Assembly: GCA_037954665.1 (NCBI GenBank) | Contig: JBBMOL010000046.1 | Span: 4,200,501-4,264,500, forward strand | Direction: 5' to 3' | DNA length: 64,000 nt | Origin: Laguncularia racemosa | Taxonomy: Eukaryota; Streptophyta; Magnoliopsida; Myrtales; Combretaceae | In this document: in pieces, positions 47,731 through 58,689 of the stretch | Layout of the letters: every line of letters begins with the position of its first letter | How positions within the stretch are numbered: the first letter of the stretch is position 1 | Translations under genes and position numbers: made by a program | The notes under the pieces: generated by a model | Databases searched by the model: none | Told to the model about the DNA's origin: nothing | What the model saw: only the letters and a program-made list of their open reading frames with translations

Positions 47731-47815
47731 AATAGTTAGTTAGTCTATGAAACAATATTATAAACAACATTATAAATAGTTTGTTATGAAAAAAAAAAGT
47801 ATCATTTCATTCATA
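47731..47815 (+). repeat. 5' LTR of older element, second part
   Basis: Continues the older LTR after the insertion: agttagtta, tatgaaacaatatt and aaaagtatcatttcatt match 48694-48765 of its 3' LTR. Confidence 0.75.
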
Positions 47816-48635
47816 GGAGTTAGTATTTGACTCAAACCAAAGACAATATCGTTTCTTTGTTTCTTTAAAGTTAGGCTACATGAGATTGTAGCAATGGTGC
47901 TCTCATTGATCCATTCTCATCGATCCAACTTCTTAGTTTGTTATTCAATTTTGTTTTTGATTTCTAGTTATGGTCAATATGCAAGATCCTATTGCATTGG
48001 AATAATTGTTGGTGCAAATAATGATGCAATTGCAAGCATTGCAATAGAGAATGATGGCATCATTTGACAAAATGATAGTAAATACGAGTAAACACATGGA
48101 AAGTCATAAGTCTAGGAAAGAATTAATTGTTGAATGTATTGAAGAAGAAGAAAAATTGAAGAAAGAACCTGATGACAATATTATATCAACTATAGAAGCA
48201 ACAAATGGAGGAAAATATCAAGAAACGGTTCAAGACAACGATCACTAAAGTGTTGCCATTAAAGAACAACAAGATCCCAACACTATTACCAAAAAAGATT
48301 TTCATAATGATCAAGAAATCATGAAGGATGATTTGGAGGAAAATGTTATGAAAGATCAAAGGAAGATAAACTTTAATGTCAAATATTACAAAATTACAAA
48401 TTTCAAGTCCATGCACTAAGATTATGATAAGTGTCAACTATCATTAAGGGGGTTGTCATTGATGATGTAGTTGCAAACATGAATGGCAGTAGAGGTTGTT
48501 CCATGTTAAAGAGAAAAATGGATGTAGTAATGCATTTTTTATTTTGTTAACTAAAATTACTTAGCCATTATTTTCTTTTATTTTTCTTGTTTCCTTAACC
48601 TTGAGGGTAAGGTTTTTTCCAAGGGTGGAGGAAAT
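47816..48635 (+). pseudogene. Internal region of older element, Gag-like N-terminus
   Basis: The longest open piece is 48051-48248 (MMASFDKMIVNTSKHMESHK, then an acidic run with ECIEEEEKLKKEPDD). Translation before it, MVNMQDPIALE from about 47969, shares its frame if two stops are ignored. The protein is charged and helical with no domain I can name; by position just after the 5' LTR it may be the start of Gag. From 48250 the frame degenerates, and the segment ends at a CCTTGAGGGTAAGG motif and polypurine tract typical of the gypsy 3' end. Protease, RT and integrase have been deleted. Confidence 0.5.
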
Positions 48636-48765
48636 TGTTATGATCTCAAAAATTAGATAGAAAAATTAGTAAATACTTAGAATAGTAGGTGGAGTTAGGA
48701 AATTAGTAGTTAGTTAAGTTATGAAACAATATTTTGTTATAGAAACAAAAAGTATCATTTCAATC
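48636..48765 (+). repeat. 3' LTR of older element (empty insertion site kept)
   Basis: Begins tgttatgatctcaaaaattag. It contains ggaaattagtagttagtta, the uninterrupted version of the sequence split by the 9.3-kb element. Similarity to the 5' LTR fades after about 48765. Confidence 0.75.
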
Positions 48766-50869
48766 ATAAATAAAATTTAAGAAAATCTTCTCTTTTAGTA
48801 GCAGCAGCAGCAGCAGTAGTATTAAATAATTCATCATTGCTAATTAACTAGTTATTCATTATACACAGCAATAATTTAATTAATTGTTAATTAGAATCAC
48901 TAATTAATTAATAAGAAAAATAATGTATAAACTTATATTCCTTTTTCTAGTAAAAAGATTATTAATCATTAATTTACTTCTTGTATGAAACTTCATTGAT
49001 GATTGGCTAAAAATTATTATTAACTTATTTATCTATTAATATAATAGCTATTAATTAGTAATTACTATAGTAATTCAGTGTTGTTAATTCTAATATTTAG
49101 TAAGGACATTGAGAAAGATGTATGGGTGTAAAAATCCATCAAAAGTAAGAAATAGGAAAAAAAAAAAAAAGAATCTATCTTTAAACAATGTCAATTACCT
49201 CAAACAAAAGAAGATAAAAGTTAAGCTTGAAAGTGATTTGCTCTTTTTCCATCAAAATCTTAGTCAAAAGATGTTTGCATCGTACACTTGTTTCCCTGCT
49301 GGTGGTGAAACACTACATACTTTCATGAGGTGACAATTGGCATGGAGACATGTCCATTCTTATTTACAAGTCTGGATAAGAACATGTTACATGACATAAA
49401 ACACCCTCTTATGGATTCGTTTAATGTGGAGCAGAGCAACATTGGTGGATATATATGGTTCTGGGACTGGGACATAACCTTCCCCGGATAGTCCAAAGGT
49501 GGCGGCATGATTCTGTTAATCAACAGTCATCCAGATAGCAGGCACGTCAAGGTTGACTTCTCAACCTCTTGCTTGTTCATCATTGCGTGTATTCATCAAT
49601 TGCACATTTTTAGTGGTGGCTGCCGCTGGACATCAGTGTTGAAGACTGAAACGGACCGGATCATACTATACACTTTATTCTCATGGATCCTAGGTAGAAA
49701 ATAAATTAATAAATTATCATTTAGGCAAAGCGTTTGAACTATGTACCGAGTCCCCCAACCAACCACCAAAAAAAGTAAAAAAAAAAAAAAAAAACATGTA
49801 CGACATGCATTCACGTGGGAAGAGAATGGAGAGATTTTCATTTAAAAAATTGATTAAAATATGTTAAAAAAAAAGGATAAATAAGCATTTTAATTAAATT
49901 AGCCCATTTTTATATTATACATCTCAAAGTTAACTTTTTATTGATATTTCTTCGATTACTAGTCAAATTAAAAGTACGCTTTCTATCTTATAAACAATTA
50001 AAATTTAATTTTAGTTAATTAATATTTTTTAATTCAGTTTGATAATTTTTGCTTTCCAATATATTATGTTCACCACTTTAAGTATATTGAATGTCATGGG
50101 GTAAGTTTATTTGGTTATAATTTTTAAAACCAGCTTCCATAGTTGGATACATGATAGTGATACAACATTTCTATTTCTTATAACCATCCTTGAACTTATA
50201 TTCTAACATAGATAAGGTACAAATTTTATAATATCTATGTCCACACTATACAAGATCCTAAATAATAATATTAAACACGACAAAATATAATTTGTTTAAC
50301 ATAACCTATACCAATCCAAATCTATTTGTCCACTATAGAAAATAAAAAACTTGAAATATATTACATTCTTCATTATTTACTTGCCTCTCATCTTTTCCCT
50401 CAAAAGTACTACTACTCAAATTACTATAATGGATCTCGTGCTATTATTTATTTAAAATAAGTGGACCTAGGTTGTATGATAGATTACAATTTTTCTAATA
50501 ACATTCTATAATAAATTGTTTGAGATTATATTATCAAGCTCAAGTTATATTTCTTCGTACCAAACATGTTATTGAAAAATATATGATTAAATTATTGGAG
50601 ATTATTAGATTAATGAGGAAAATTTGATGATTGTTTAACAACTTATCTCATAAAATTAATGTTATAAAAATAAAATAAAAAAATTTATAGGTTTAACAAA
50701 GTAGCATAAATCGTATAGATTTTACAAGATATATGTTTTAAAAATGATTTATATTTATTAAAATATAGATTTTACTTTTAAAATTTAATATAAAATATTT
50801 ATATTATAGAGTATATATAAAGTCTCATAATTTATTTATACTAAATTTCAATAAATTGGATTGTAGAAA
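48766..50869. other. AT-rich intergenic sequence, no gene seen
   Basis: Contains a short AGC microsatellite (48799-48816). 49250-49700 is less AT-rich and looks single-copy, but its open stretches (49323-49523, 49507-49704) share no domain and overlap on both strands. Confidence 0.45.
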
Positions 50870-51640
50870 TTGAAAGTGTTTGTAACTCTGATGGTAATTT
50901 TTATTTTAGCATATGTTAGACTTTACGCTGTTAAATCAACAACTTTTACGATTTCTCTTTTCATCGAAGGCGTAATTGCCCTTTGGCAATGTAATTTATT
51001 TATTTGTTTAATCAGATTCTCCTCATGTTTTACGCAATTATTTGTCAATCACGGGAGGAATTGGAGGGTGTCCTGCCCTCGTTATTACACTGTGTCATAG
51101 TCAAAGCTTTAGTGGCCGAAGGCAGAAAAACAACTGGGATCATTTTAATAGCTACAAAGCTTACGTATGCATCGACGTCCTTCAAGTGAATGTCTGCCCT
51201 TCCAATGAATATGTCTGGCTGGCCGTCGCATTCCTTGTCCGCCTTACCGACTTGTGGTTCATTTTCTTCTTCCACACGACTCAAACTCTTACCACCCTCC
51301 CTCTACAGGTCTTTGACATCAGCATCAGCTTTGCTTTGTTTCTCAATAATAATACTTTTATTCTTTGTGCTTTTCCAACTCTGCGTTTCAGATGGAAAGG
51401 AACAGATACTCCCCCCACACCGTGGCAGCCGGAAAAACAATAACCACTCTCTGTATTTAGCCATCACGATTCCATATAACCAATCATCTCCTAGAAAACT
51501 GACCCTACAGTTTAATATTCACTTCCACAGCCATATCTTTTCTTGCCATTGGTGCCACTTACAATCAGGCAACTACTTTTTATTTATTTATTTTTCCTCT
51601 GAAACCATCGGTTATTTGATAATACACTCATAATGTATGT
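50870..51640 (+). other. GC-richer segment with several overlapping open frames
   Basis: 51000-51480 is noticeably richer in G and C than its surroundings, and open frames of 76-147 codons exist on both strands (plus 51042-51443 and 51190-51633; minus 51284-51045). None shows a motif I recognise. The minus-strand piece (SRVEEENEPQVGKADKECDG) and the plus-strand Ser/Leu-rich piece cannot both be genes. It might be a relic exon, a gene fragment carried by a transposon, or chance openness due to base composition. Confidence 0.3.
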
Positions 51641-52164
51641 AAAAAATAAACATTTCACAATAGTCTAAGGCAAGAATAGGAAACAACAGATACTTTTATA
51701 AACCTTATTTAATGTAAGAAAGCAAAAACTTTTGAAAACAATAATTTCTATATTAGTTTAGTAAATTTCAAGAGAAAAAAAAAAAAGAAAAAGAAAAAAC
51801 CTTAACATGGTTCAATTGCAATTGAAACAATATTTGAATTTCCAAACTATGAAGGAGCAACTTTGATCGTCTTTACAAGATATATTATTGTACAGTTATG
51901 ACTATGAATGCGGAAGCAATTGAAAGGTAGTTTTCATTAAATATTGTGTTTTCACTTAATAATATAAATAATAGCCAAAAAAAAAAAAAGAAGGCTTTAT
52001 AGAGTCTTTAAAAAGTTGCTATAGATATATATTTTCCTCGTCAACTTTGTTCTTATAGTTTATTGAGGTAAAAAAAAATGTATTTAAATTAAAAAATGGT
52101 CTAATTATATTTCAAGATTCTTTATTGTGCTTTTAAGACATTTAATTCTTAGGGAGGACATGTC
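51641..52164. other. AT-rich spacer
   Basis: A-rich runs (51776-51800, 51976-51990) and no coding or RNA feature that I can support. Confidence 0.45.
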
Positions 52165-52452
52165 AAATTTGTATATAGTAATGCACCCATGAGAACTTTC
52201 GGAAGAAGCATACAATTGAGTTATTTTGATACTTACGCTAATGGTTTAGAAGGAGGAAAATTTGCATGCATTTGGGTCCAAGTGACTATAAATGTTCCTC
52301 CAACTCATACCATTATAATAGATAACATGTCTTACTGAGTTCAATATAAGGGCCTTACAGAATTATGTAACTTGTGTGGGTATATCGAACATTCTAATCT
52401 TGTGTGTCTAGAAAAGAAAAAAGAGATTAATTCTAATGAGCCTAGCACTTAA
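52165..52452 (+). pseudogene. LINE ORF1 fragment (DUF4283/zinc knuckle type)
   Basis: 96 codons on the plus strand with one internal TGA. GGKFACIWVQVTINVPPTHT and VQYKGLTELCNLCGYIEH correspond to the end of the DUF4283 nucleic-acid-binding region of plant LINE ORF1 proteins, followed by a complete CCHC knuckle, C-x2-C-x4-H-x4-C (CNLCGYIEHSNLVC, 52365-52407). The usual Trp/Gln before VQYKGL is a stop. No endonuclease or RT follows; the next 300 bp are non-coding. It is read as a 3'-deleted LINE remnant or a DUF4283 gene fragment. Confidence 0.7.
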
Positions 52453-52704
52453 TATCAATGAAATCAATTAATTAATTATATTAATAATCCTGAAATTGAA
52501 TTGAATTTGAAGATGAAGTTTGTCATGAATTTTAAGTACTAAATATTGAGATTGCAATGTGAAGTTGAAGAAGGAGAACCTAATTTGCGTTTCTTGGATG
52601 TTTAGATTCTTTTTTAGGACTTTTGAGAGGAGTTTGAAGATTTGGAACATCAATTTGTCTAAAATCGAACAATCAATTTCAAGATTGGTGAAGAGTAGGG
52701 TATA

Positions 52705-52741
52705 AGAAGAGAAAGAGAGAGAGATAGATAAAGAGAGAGAA
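52705..52741. repeat. GA-rich microsatellite
   Basis: Imperfect (GA)n with GATA interruptions. It makes the minus strand appear as an open Ser/Leu-repeat frame, which is not a gene. Confidence 0.8.
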
Positions 52742-52761
52742 TTGGAAAGAGAAATGTTGCA

Positions 52762-53072
52762 CAAGGGAAATTCTATAGTGAAAATACTTCAAAGTGACTA
52801 TACCATGTAGTCATTTTCCCAAGTTATAGTTTTATTTTTCTAAATATAATAAAAATAAAGCTCATTATAATAAAAAGAAACTATTGACAATCTTTATGCA
52901 ACTGTCGATAGATTGATAGTCTTGATGTAGTTGTCAATAGTTTTCATACAACTATCGATAAATTGTTTCATATAGTAAAATACCACCATTCACAATAAAA
53001 CGAGACCGTTAACAATATAAAGTGACTATATGATATAGTTATTCTTATTTGATTGCATCGTAAAATTTTTCA
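52762..53072. mobile_element. MITE with palindromic subterminal blocks
   Basis: The outer arms are inverted relatives: GGAAATTCTATAGTG-AAA on the left and, from the right on the minus strand, GAAAAATTTTACGATGCAA. Each arm carries its own palindrome, tgactataccatgtagtca (52795) and tgactatatgatatagtta (53023). The centre has inverted actattgacaa and ttgtcaatagt. Flanking ttgca occurs at 52757 and 53073, a possible target duplication. Non-coding. Confidence 0.55.
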
Positions 53073-53077
53073 TTGCA

Positions 53078-54870
53078 TAGATAAATAATGTCATTATAAT
53101 TAATTAGCTAAAGGATCTGTCCCAAATGTTTTTGTGTTTGTATCTCTTCCTTATCTCACAAATGATCAATGATGGTGTTTTCTGTGAGTCCCACGCACCT
53201 ATCATAGTTTTTATTTTTTTAAGTAGACATGGCATATAAAATAAAAAGGAAATCATGTTCAAATTTTTTAAATAGTATTAATACCTGTCAAGATGGTTCA
53301 TATTTCAATTTTCAATTTTATCTTACAAGTGTAGCTATCTCTACAATTAAAATGATTTCATACTAAGCTCATACTGTTATTTCTACAATCCATGTAACCA
53401 AAATTTCAGCCTTTAAAATCTTTAGATTATAAGGTGTGGAGATGAATAGGATGATTTAACTTATTTATATAGTTGATGGTAGGTACTATGGGACATTTAT
53501 TAATAGTAATATAAGACAAATAAAATTATCTTTCTATAAATGTATTTATACATAATTGTTAGAGTATCAAAACAAAACTAGTGATCTTGTTTTATGCGGT
53601 TAAAAACAAATGAACTTGAACTTCTTTATATATTTAGGAGGTAGAGTCAACTTTTGGGTTATGTATGCTGGGCTTATAAACCATTTATAAATGGGCCTAC
53701 AGTAATTGGGGACATAGTCATTTTGCAGAGAGCAAAGCAACGAAGCACATAACAGTAGAATTTATAGAACTCATTGTATAGTATTTCACAAATAGAGACA
53801 GATGGCTTGGGATCTCATGGAAAATACTAAAATTACATCAACCATCTCAATTTTTAGAAACACTATGGTCCTCGTAAAATGTCTGGCGCCCCCTAAAGTT
53901 AACTTTGCACACCATATTGTGACTATCTTATCCACAAATTACACAATAATGGTTTTTCACTGAACATTTTGTCGTTAGGTCTGATAGTTAATGCGTATAA
54001 AGAATTCTAATTGTAATTATACTAAACATGAATGGTTCACCTGGCATTACATTGAAGAATAAATTTTGCAATGTCCATATTGCAGGATCTCAAGAGCTAA
54101 CTTTTGACACCTTGAAAGTCCCGTAAATTAAGTATTTATTGAAAGTGTTGTTTAATTAGTCCTTATAGTTACGTAATTAAATTAAATTAAATAAGCAATT
54201 CAATAGTTTTTCTATATATAGCTTCGCTAACAAGTGTCTTTAGTGCACTTGATCAGCATATAGATTTGATTCCCTCATCCTAATTAGTTGTAATATATAT
54301 GGCAAAAAAAGAAATGCCATAATTATATATTTTAAGAGGAAAACAAGTGTGTCAATGGTAAACGATTATTAAATATGTATATCAAATGACAATGATATGT
54401 ATGATTTAATGACACGATTATTGCTCTCAATTTTATATTAGGATGGGTCACTGGGCTAAGCATGTTATTATGTAAAAATCAAAACATGTTGCTTTCTTTC
54501 TTTCTTTCTTTTCTTTTTTCTAAAGTAAAAAAGCGGTTTGATTTGATTTGGTTTGATTAAACACTTGAATCAAACTACAAACCATTTAGAAATTATCTAA
54601 ATCAAACTGCAAATTGAAATAAAGTATAAAATAGCTATATTTTATGGTTGAATCAAATTCCTAATTTGATTTATTTGGATGTAATGAATAACCCTACTAA
54701 TTTATCCTCATGTAATGATAGTTGCTTATATATCTACATATGATTTTTTTTAGCTATTGACTCTTGCACGTATAAAGAGTTAAACTAACAACCTTGAGAT
54801 GAAAATATTAAATCAAATTAAATTAATATAAGTGATTATGGACTTAATGGGGCAATGTTCTATATATCTA
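53078..54870. other. AT-rich intergenic sequence, no gene seen
   Basis: Only simple features: a CTTT run (54491-54515) and a GGTTTGATTTGGTTTGATT tract (54534) with its inverted counterpart around 54570-54680 (AATCAAACTACAAACC), forming an imperfect foldback. Confidence 0.5.
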
Positions 54871-54877
54871 GTACATT

Positions 54878-55430
54878 CTTTTTGGAGAAGTATACTTTTA
54901 ATTCTTCACATTTACTTGTTTTTCTATTTAAGTTATCAAGATTTTTTTTTTCTATTTGAGTTTTCAATGTTTGTAAGTTCTTACAGAAATAGGAACCTTA
55001 TCAAATATATTAAGTTTTCCGTTCAGCTACAACATGTATCAACTTTAAACTAATTCACAATAATTAATTTAATAAAACAATAAAATTAAATATATTTATG
55101 TACGTAATGTAATAAAACATAATATTAAATATATTTAATGATATAATAGAATAAAAAATAATTAAAACCAAGAAAAGGGATTGGAAAAAAAAATTATGTG
55201 TACCCTAGTCACTTTGACCAATTAATACAAGACTAAATGAAAATTAATACAGTCCAAGATAAATAGAAAATTTAATGTATTTAATAAAAGTCATATTTTT
55301 ATAAAGTTTTGAAAATGTTAAATACTTAAATAGAAAACAAAAAGGGTTGATAATTCAAATAAAAAAGTAAGTAAATTGTAAATGTTAAAGATTAAAAATG
55401 TACTTTTCTCTTTCAAAAATTGAATACTTT
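54878..55430. mobile_element. Inverted-repeat element, about 0.55 kb
   Basis: The left arm (54878-55030) and right arm (55260-55430) are inverted copies at around 70% identity. Both read, in the same sense, AGAAGTATAC/AGAAAAGTACA, TTTTAAT-CTT, ACATTTAC, TTTCTATTTAAGT-AT and CATTAAATTTTC-like blocks. The centre is AT-rich with repeated TAAAACA-TAAAATTAAATATATTTA. It is non-coding. Arm-like sequences recur at about 29265 and 37730, so this is a small family. The superfamily is not assigned. Confidence 0.6.
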
Positions 55431-58400
55431 AGGACTTGATGGTAAAAAGTCCAAAAGGTTTGAGGATTTTATTGTACTTCTCTTGCATAAGAGAGCAGTT
55501 TTAACACCTAAAAATGTCTAGCACATGCCGAGGGAAAAAACCCTAAACGTAAGCAACGCAATCTATATTATTTATTTTCTTTTTTTTTATCATTAATGTT
55601 AAAGGATAGGATTGCTCTTTAGTGTCTTAGCAAGAAGGAAGTGAGGGGTGGGTTGGATGAGAGCATTATAAGTGTATATTTTAGGAAAGTAGAAGACTTT
55701 TGGGGCACGGCATTGACATATTATCATGTTACATTATATGTAAATTGTAGTCTATATGTATTAAGTTGTGGCTGAACACCAAGTTATTGTAAATACCGAA
55801 TGTATGCAAATTAGTTGTATCGTGTAATAAGAAATATGCAAGCTTCGTAAGTATAAACATATGATCAATTTTACTTAGCCTTATCTTCAACTAGAAGATG
55901 GCATAATGACCCGTCTCCTAGGCATTGGGTTATCCCAATACAAGTAAAGTATAAGCATCGAGAGGCAGGGTGTTACAACCTAAAATCTATCAAAGAGTTC
56001 TTTAAAGCTTAGGACATATATCAACCCCCGATAAAAATTTATTTCTCTTTGCAAGTTTATAAATGAAGAAATTGTTATGAAGCTTCCAAATAATCAATAC
56101 TAGCACTTTCATGATAATTTATAAAAGCCAACTAAAATTATTAAAAGCTCAACAAGCGGAAGAAAAATGAAAACTCAACAAATGCATCATTTTACATTCA
56201 CCAAGAAAAATATTAGAGCCACTGGATTATGAAAATACTTAAACAATTTTATTTCTCTACAAAAAAAAAAAAAAAACTCATGAAGGAAGAAATTACTAAG
56301 AAACTTTAAATCAACAATGCCATGTTATAAATTTTCAACCGCTATGCTAGTGGCAATGAAACAACCATAAGAAGAAAATATTACACATTGAGAGGCTAAT
56401 AACGCATCAACAATACAAATGCTAAGTTGTTCTACTACAATTTTTTAACTAACAAAAAGCACTAGTTTCATAAACAAGCTAAATGATGGAAGTGACAACT
56501 CAACATCTTGCATGTGCTCTACAATAAATATAGGAATTGAATCAATGAATGCCTAAAACCCCCTAGACTTCATTAAGGGAATTTTTTTCCATGAGCCAAA
56601 ATGTAGAGGTTTATTTTGGTAATTGGGCTTTTAGCTCGATTTAATGTATACATTAGTTTTTTAGGGCTAGTGATAGGGTTTAGGAAACTAGACCCTATTA
56701 GGGATGCCTCACGGAAATCTAGCTTGACAAGCTCAAAGGATCATTAAACTAGTTTTTCTACTCTCAACCTTTCTCAATTATCTTGCACATAAAAAGTAAA
56801 CTAAAAAAAAGTCTTTTAAAGCTCATTCGGGCCCCGTTCAACCTTAATAGGCCTTAAGATAAGCTAAATAAGTTTTTTGTCTATTTGTAAAGAAGTTGGG
56901 CCCTCTTTTATTTCTTATAGGCCTTTGGGCTTATGTAAGCCCATATCTAAGCTCACCTCCAAATTCCATGCCCCTATAAGAAAAGAAGGGATGGATCTTC
57001 ACCATTAGATCATCAAGAGTAATCCAATAGGAAGCTCCTCTTCTCTTCTCCAATCATTTCGCATATTACTAAGTTGAAGAGCAAAATAAGAGCTCTACTG
57101 AAACACCTACATAGAGGATTAAATGATCAATTTTGTGAAATATGGATCAAGAACACTAAATTCAATCCAATGTCACATGAGCATTTTAAGAAACTGAGTT
57201 TATTTGTTCCTCCTCTTACACCTCTCTCTAATATCATCCATCCACATATCATCAGATCAAGACATCTCTAGGGTTGGTTAGTATGCTTGCTGCATGTGAT
57301 CAACCATCTACATACTATAGCTAGTGTTAATAATACTACAGAAAGTTGCTAACCTAGCAAAGGAAGGGAAACCATCAAGAACATTGTAAGTTTATGTTAA
57401 TAAAGAGTAGTAAGATGTTAAGAGAAATGATGGGCAAATATAAGTGTCAAGCCCTTAAACTTTGATATTGACAGAAGTCTACCACATACCCTATGTAAGC
57501 AAGATGCGCAAAGGGTTATTGTGCTTTTAATGGATTTCTAGACCAATTTTAATTTATGAAATCATTGTTAAATTTAAAATAGGAATACTTTAATTGGCTT
57601 GTAGTCTGGATAGGTCAAAAGTGCGTTTATAAAATTGTTTGGGATTTGCAAAGTGCTCATATTATCAGTGACATACTAAAATTTACGTCCCATCTCATAT
57701 ATTATAAAAGTATACTAGGGCAATAGGTCCAAATAGTCATCAATAGTAGTAAAAGTCCATTAAAAACCCATTAAAACAATCATTGTGTTCTCTTAATGGA
57801 AACAACGTGAAAACAAAAAGTCTATCAAAGATAGAATCATCATCCTCAACATATCTATATGTCTCTCTCATAATCCCACCCCTTAGCATCAAATCTATAA
57901 CCACGATAGTTATAGTAGTAGTCATTAGAAAAATCATCATCATTTGAAAATGGTAAAGAAAGGAATGATCACAAGAAATCAATACAAAATAACTACATAC
58001 ACATACATGCATGTCATACATGCCTAAACTAATGCAATAACCTTGATTCATTGAATTATAATTTAAAGTGTAGTAAACAGCAAGGGAGTACTCATGATTC
58101 CGGACACACCAAGGAACTCGGAGTTTAACCATATTGCAGCAAGCATAAGGGGTTGATGAGTTTATTCAATTACCACATTCGATACCAAACTAAAATCCAT
58201 TTCATAAGTAGTATAATATAAAGTCTCCATCACTTCAACTACCATTAAGATCACAATCCATCTATATCATCATCAAATAGGTCCCATAACCAAATGATGT
58301 CTGGTATGACTTCTCTCCATTTCCAAGGCCATTTAATGTGATTCTCCCTTATCAACTACTCGTTGCACTACCTTTGTTACTCATGTGCCTAAATCTATAT

Positions 58401-58600
58401 TTGTTACCCCCCAAGTTATGTCACGCACAAGCAGCAAATATTCATTATTAGGACAATCTTACATATTAATCCATTTAATTCATAATTTCTAGCACATAGC
58501 ACATAAGACTATCCTGTATCTATAAGTCATTACAAAGTGAATGAGACCGGTTAGTTGAAAGCTTAACTCAATTATTGATTTGTATGTGCTAAGCCTAAAT
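55431..58600. other. Unassigned, LTR-like intergenic sequence
   Basis: No conserved domain. An LTR-type terminus GAGGCAGGGTGTTACA ends at 55977 and could be either the CA end of a plus LTR or the TG start (TGTAACACCC) of a minus LTR. The open stretches at 57074-57271 (plus) and 57740-58132 (minus) have no domain I know and are probably chance. Confidence 0.35.
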
Positions 58601-58610
58601 TTTAGTTTTC

Positions 58611-58679
58611 CTTTTTCTTAATTTGACTTATATTAATTATCTACATTAATATAAGTCACTCAACTAAATTAAGAAAAAG
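58611..58679. repeat. Perfect small foldback
   Basis: Arms gacttatattaa (58625-58636) and ttaatataagtc (58646-58657) are exact inverted copies with a 9-bp loop. The outer ctttttcttaattt and aaattaagaaaaag extend the stem to about 26 bp per arm with a 9-nt bulge on one side. Confidence 0.75.
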
Positions 58680-58689
58680 TTTCCTTTTT

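Larger units (their letters stand above)
38360..48765 (+). mobile_element. Older internally deleted gypsy-like element, host of nested insertion
   Basis: The 5' LTR begins tgttatgatct at 38360, is interrupted at 38433 and resumes at 47731 to about 47815. The internal region is 47816-48635. The 3' LTR begins tgttatgatct at 48636 and is alignable to about 48765. A purine-rich tract (aagggtggaggaaa, 48621-48634) directly precedes the 3' LTR, as expected of a polypurine tract. Internal sequence is only about 0.8 kb, so it was non-autonomous. Confidence 0.75.

Noticed and set aside
48051..48248. Independent small host gene
   Set aside because: It sits between the LTRs of the older element, in frame with upstream decayed sequence, so it is better read as a Gag-like relic.
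51045..51633. Overlapping open frames up to 147 codons as a host gene
   Set aside because: Open on both strands and in several frames, no recognised motif, and the plus-strand frames cannot be joined into one protein. Listed only as a composition anomaly.
52468..52764. Minus-strand Ser/Leu-repeat frame
   Set aside because: Its start is created by the GA microsatellite at 52705-52741; the rest is hydrophobic low-complexity.
57740..58132. 130-codon minus-strand frame
   Set aside because: Residue composition is Tyr/Met/Asp-rich with no domain, and it lies in LTR-like sequence without a promoter or flanking exons.
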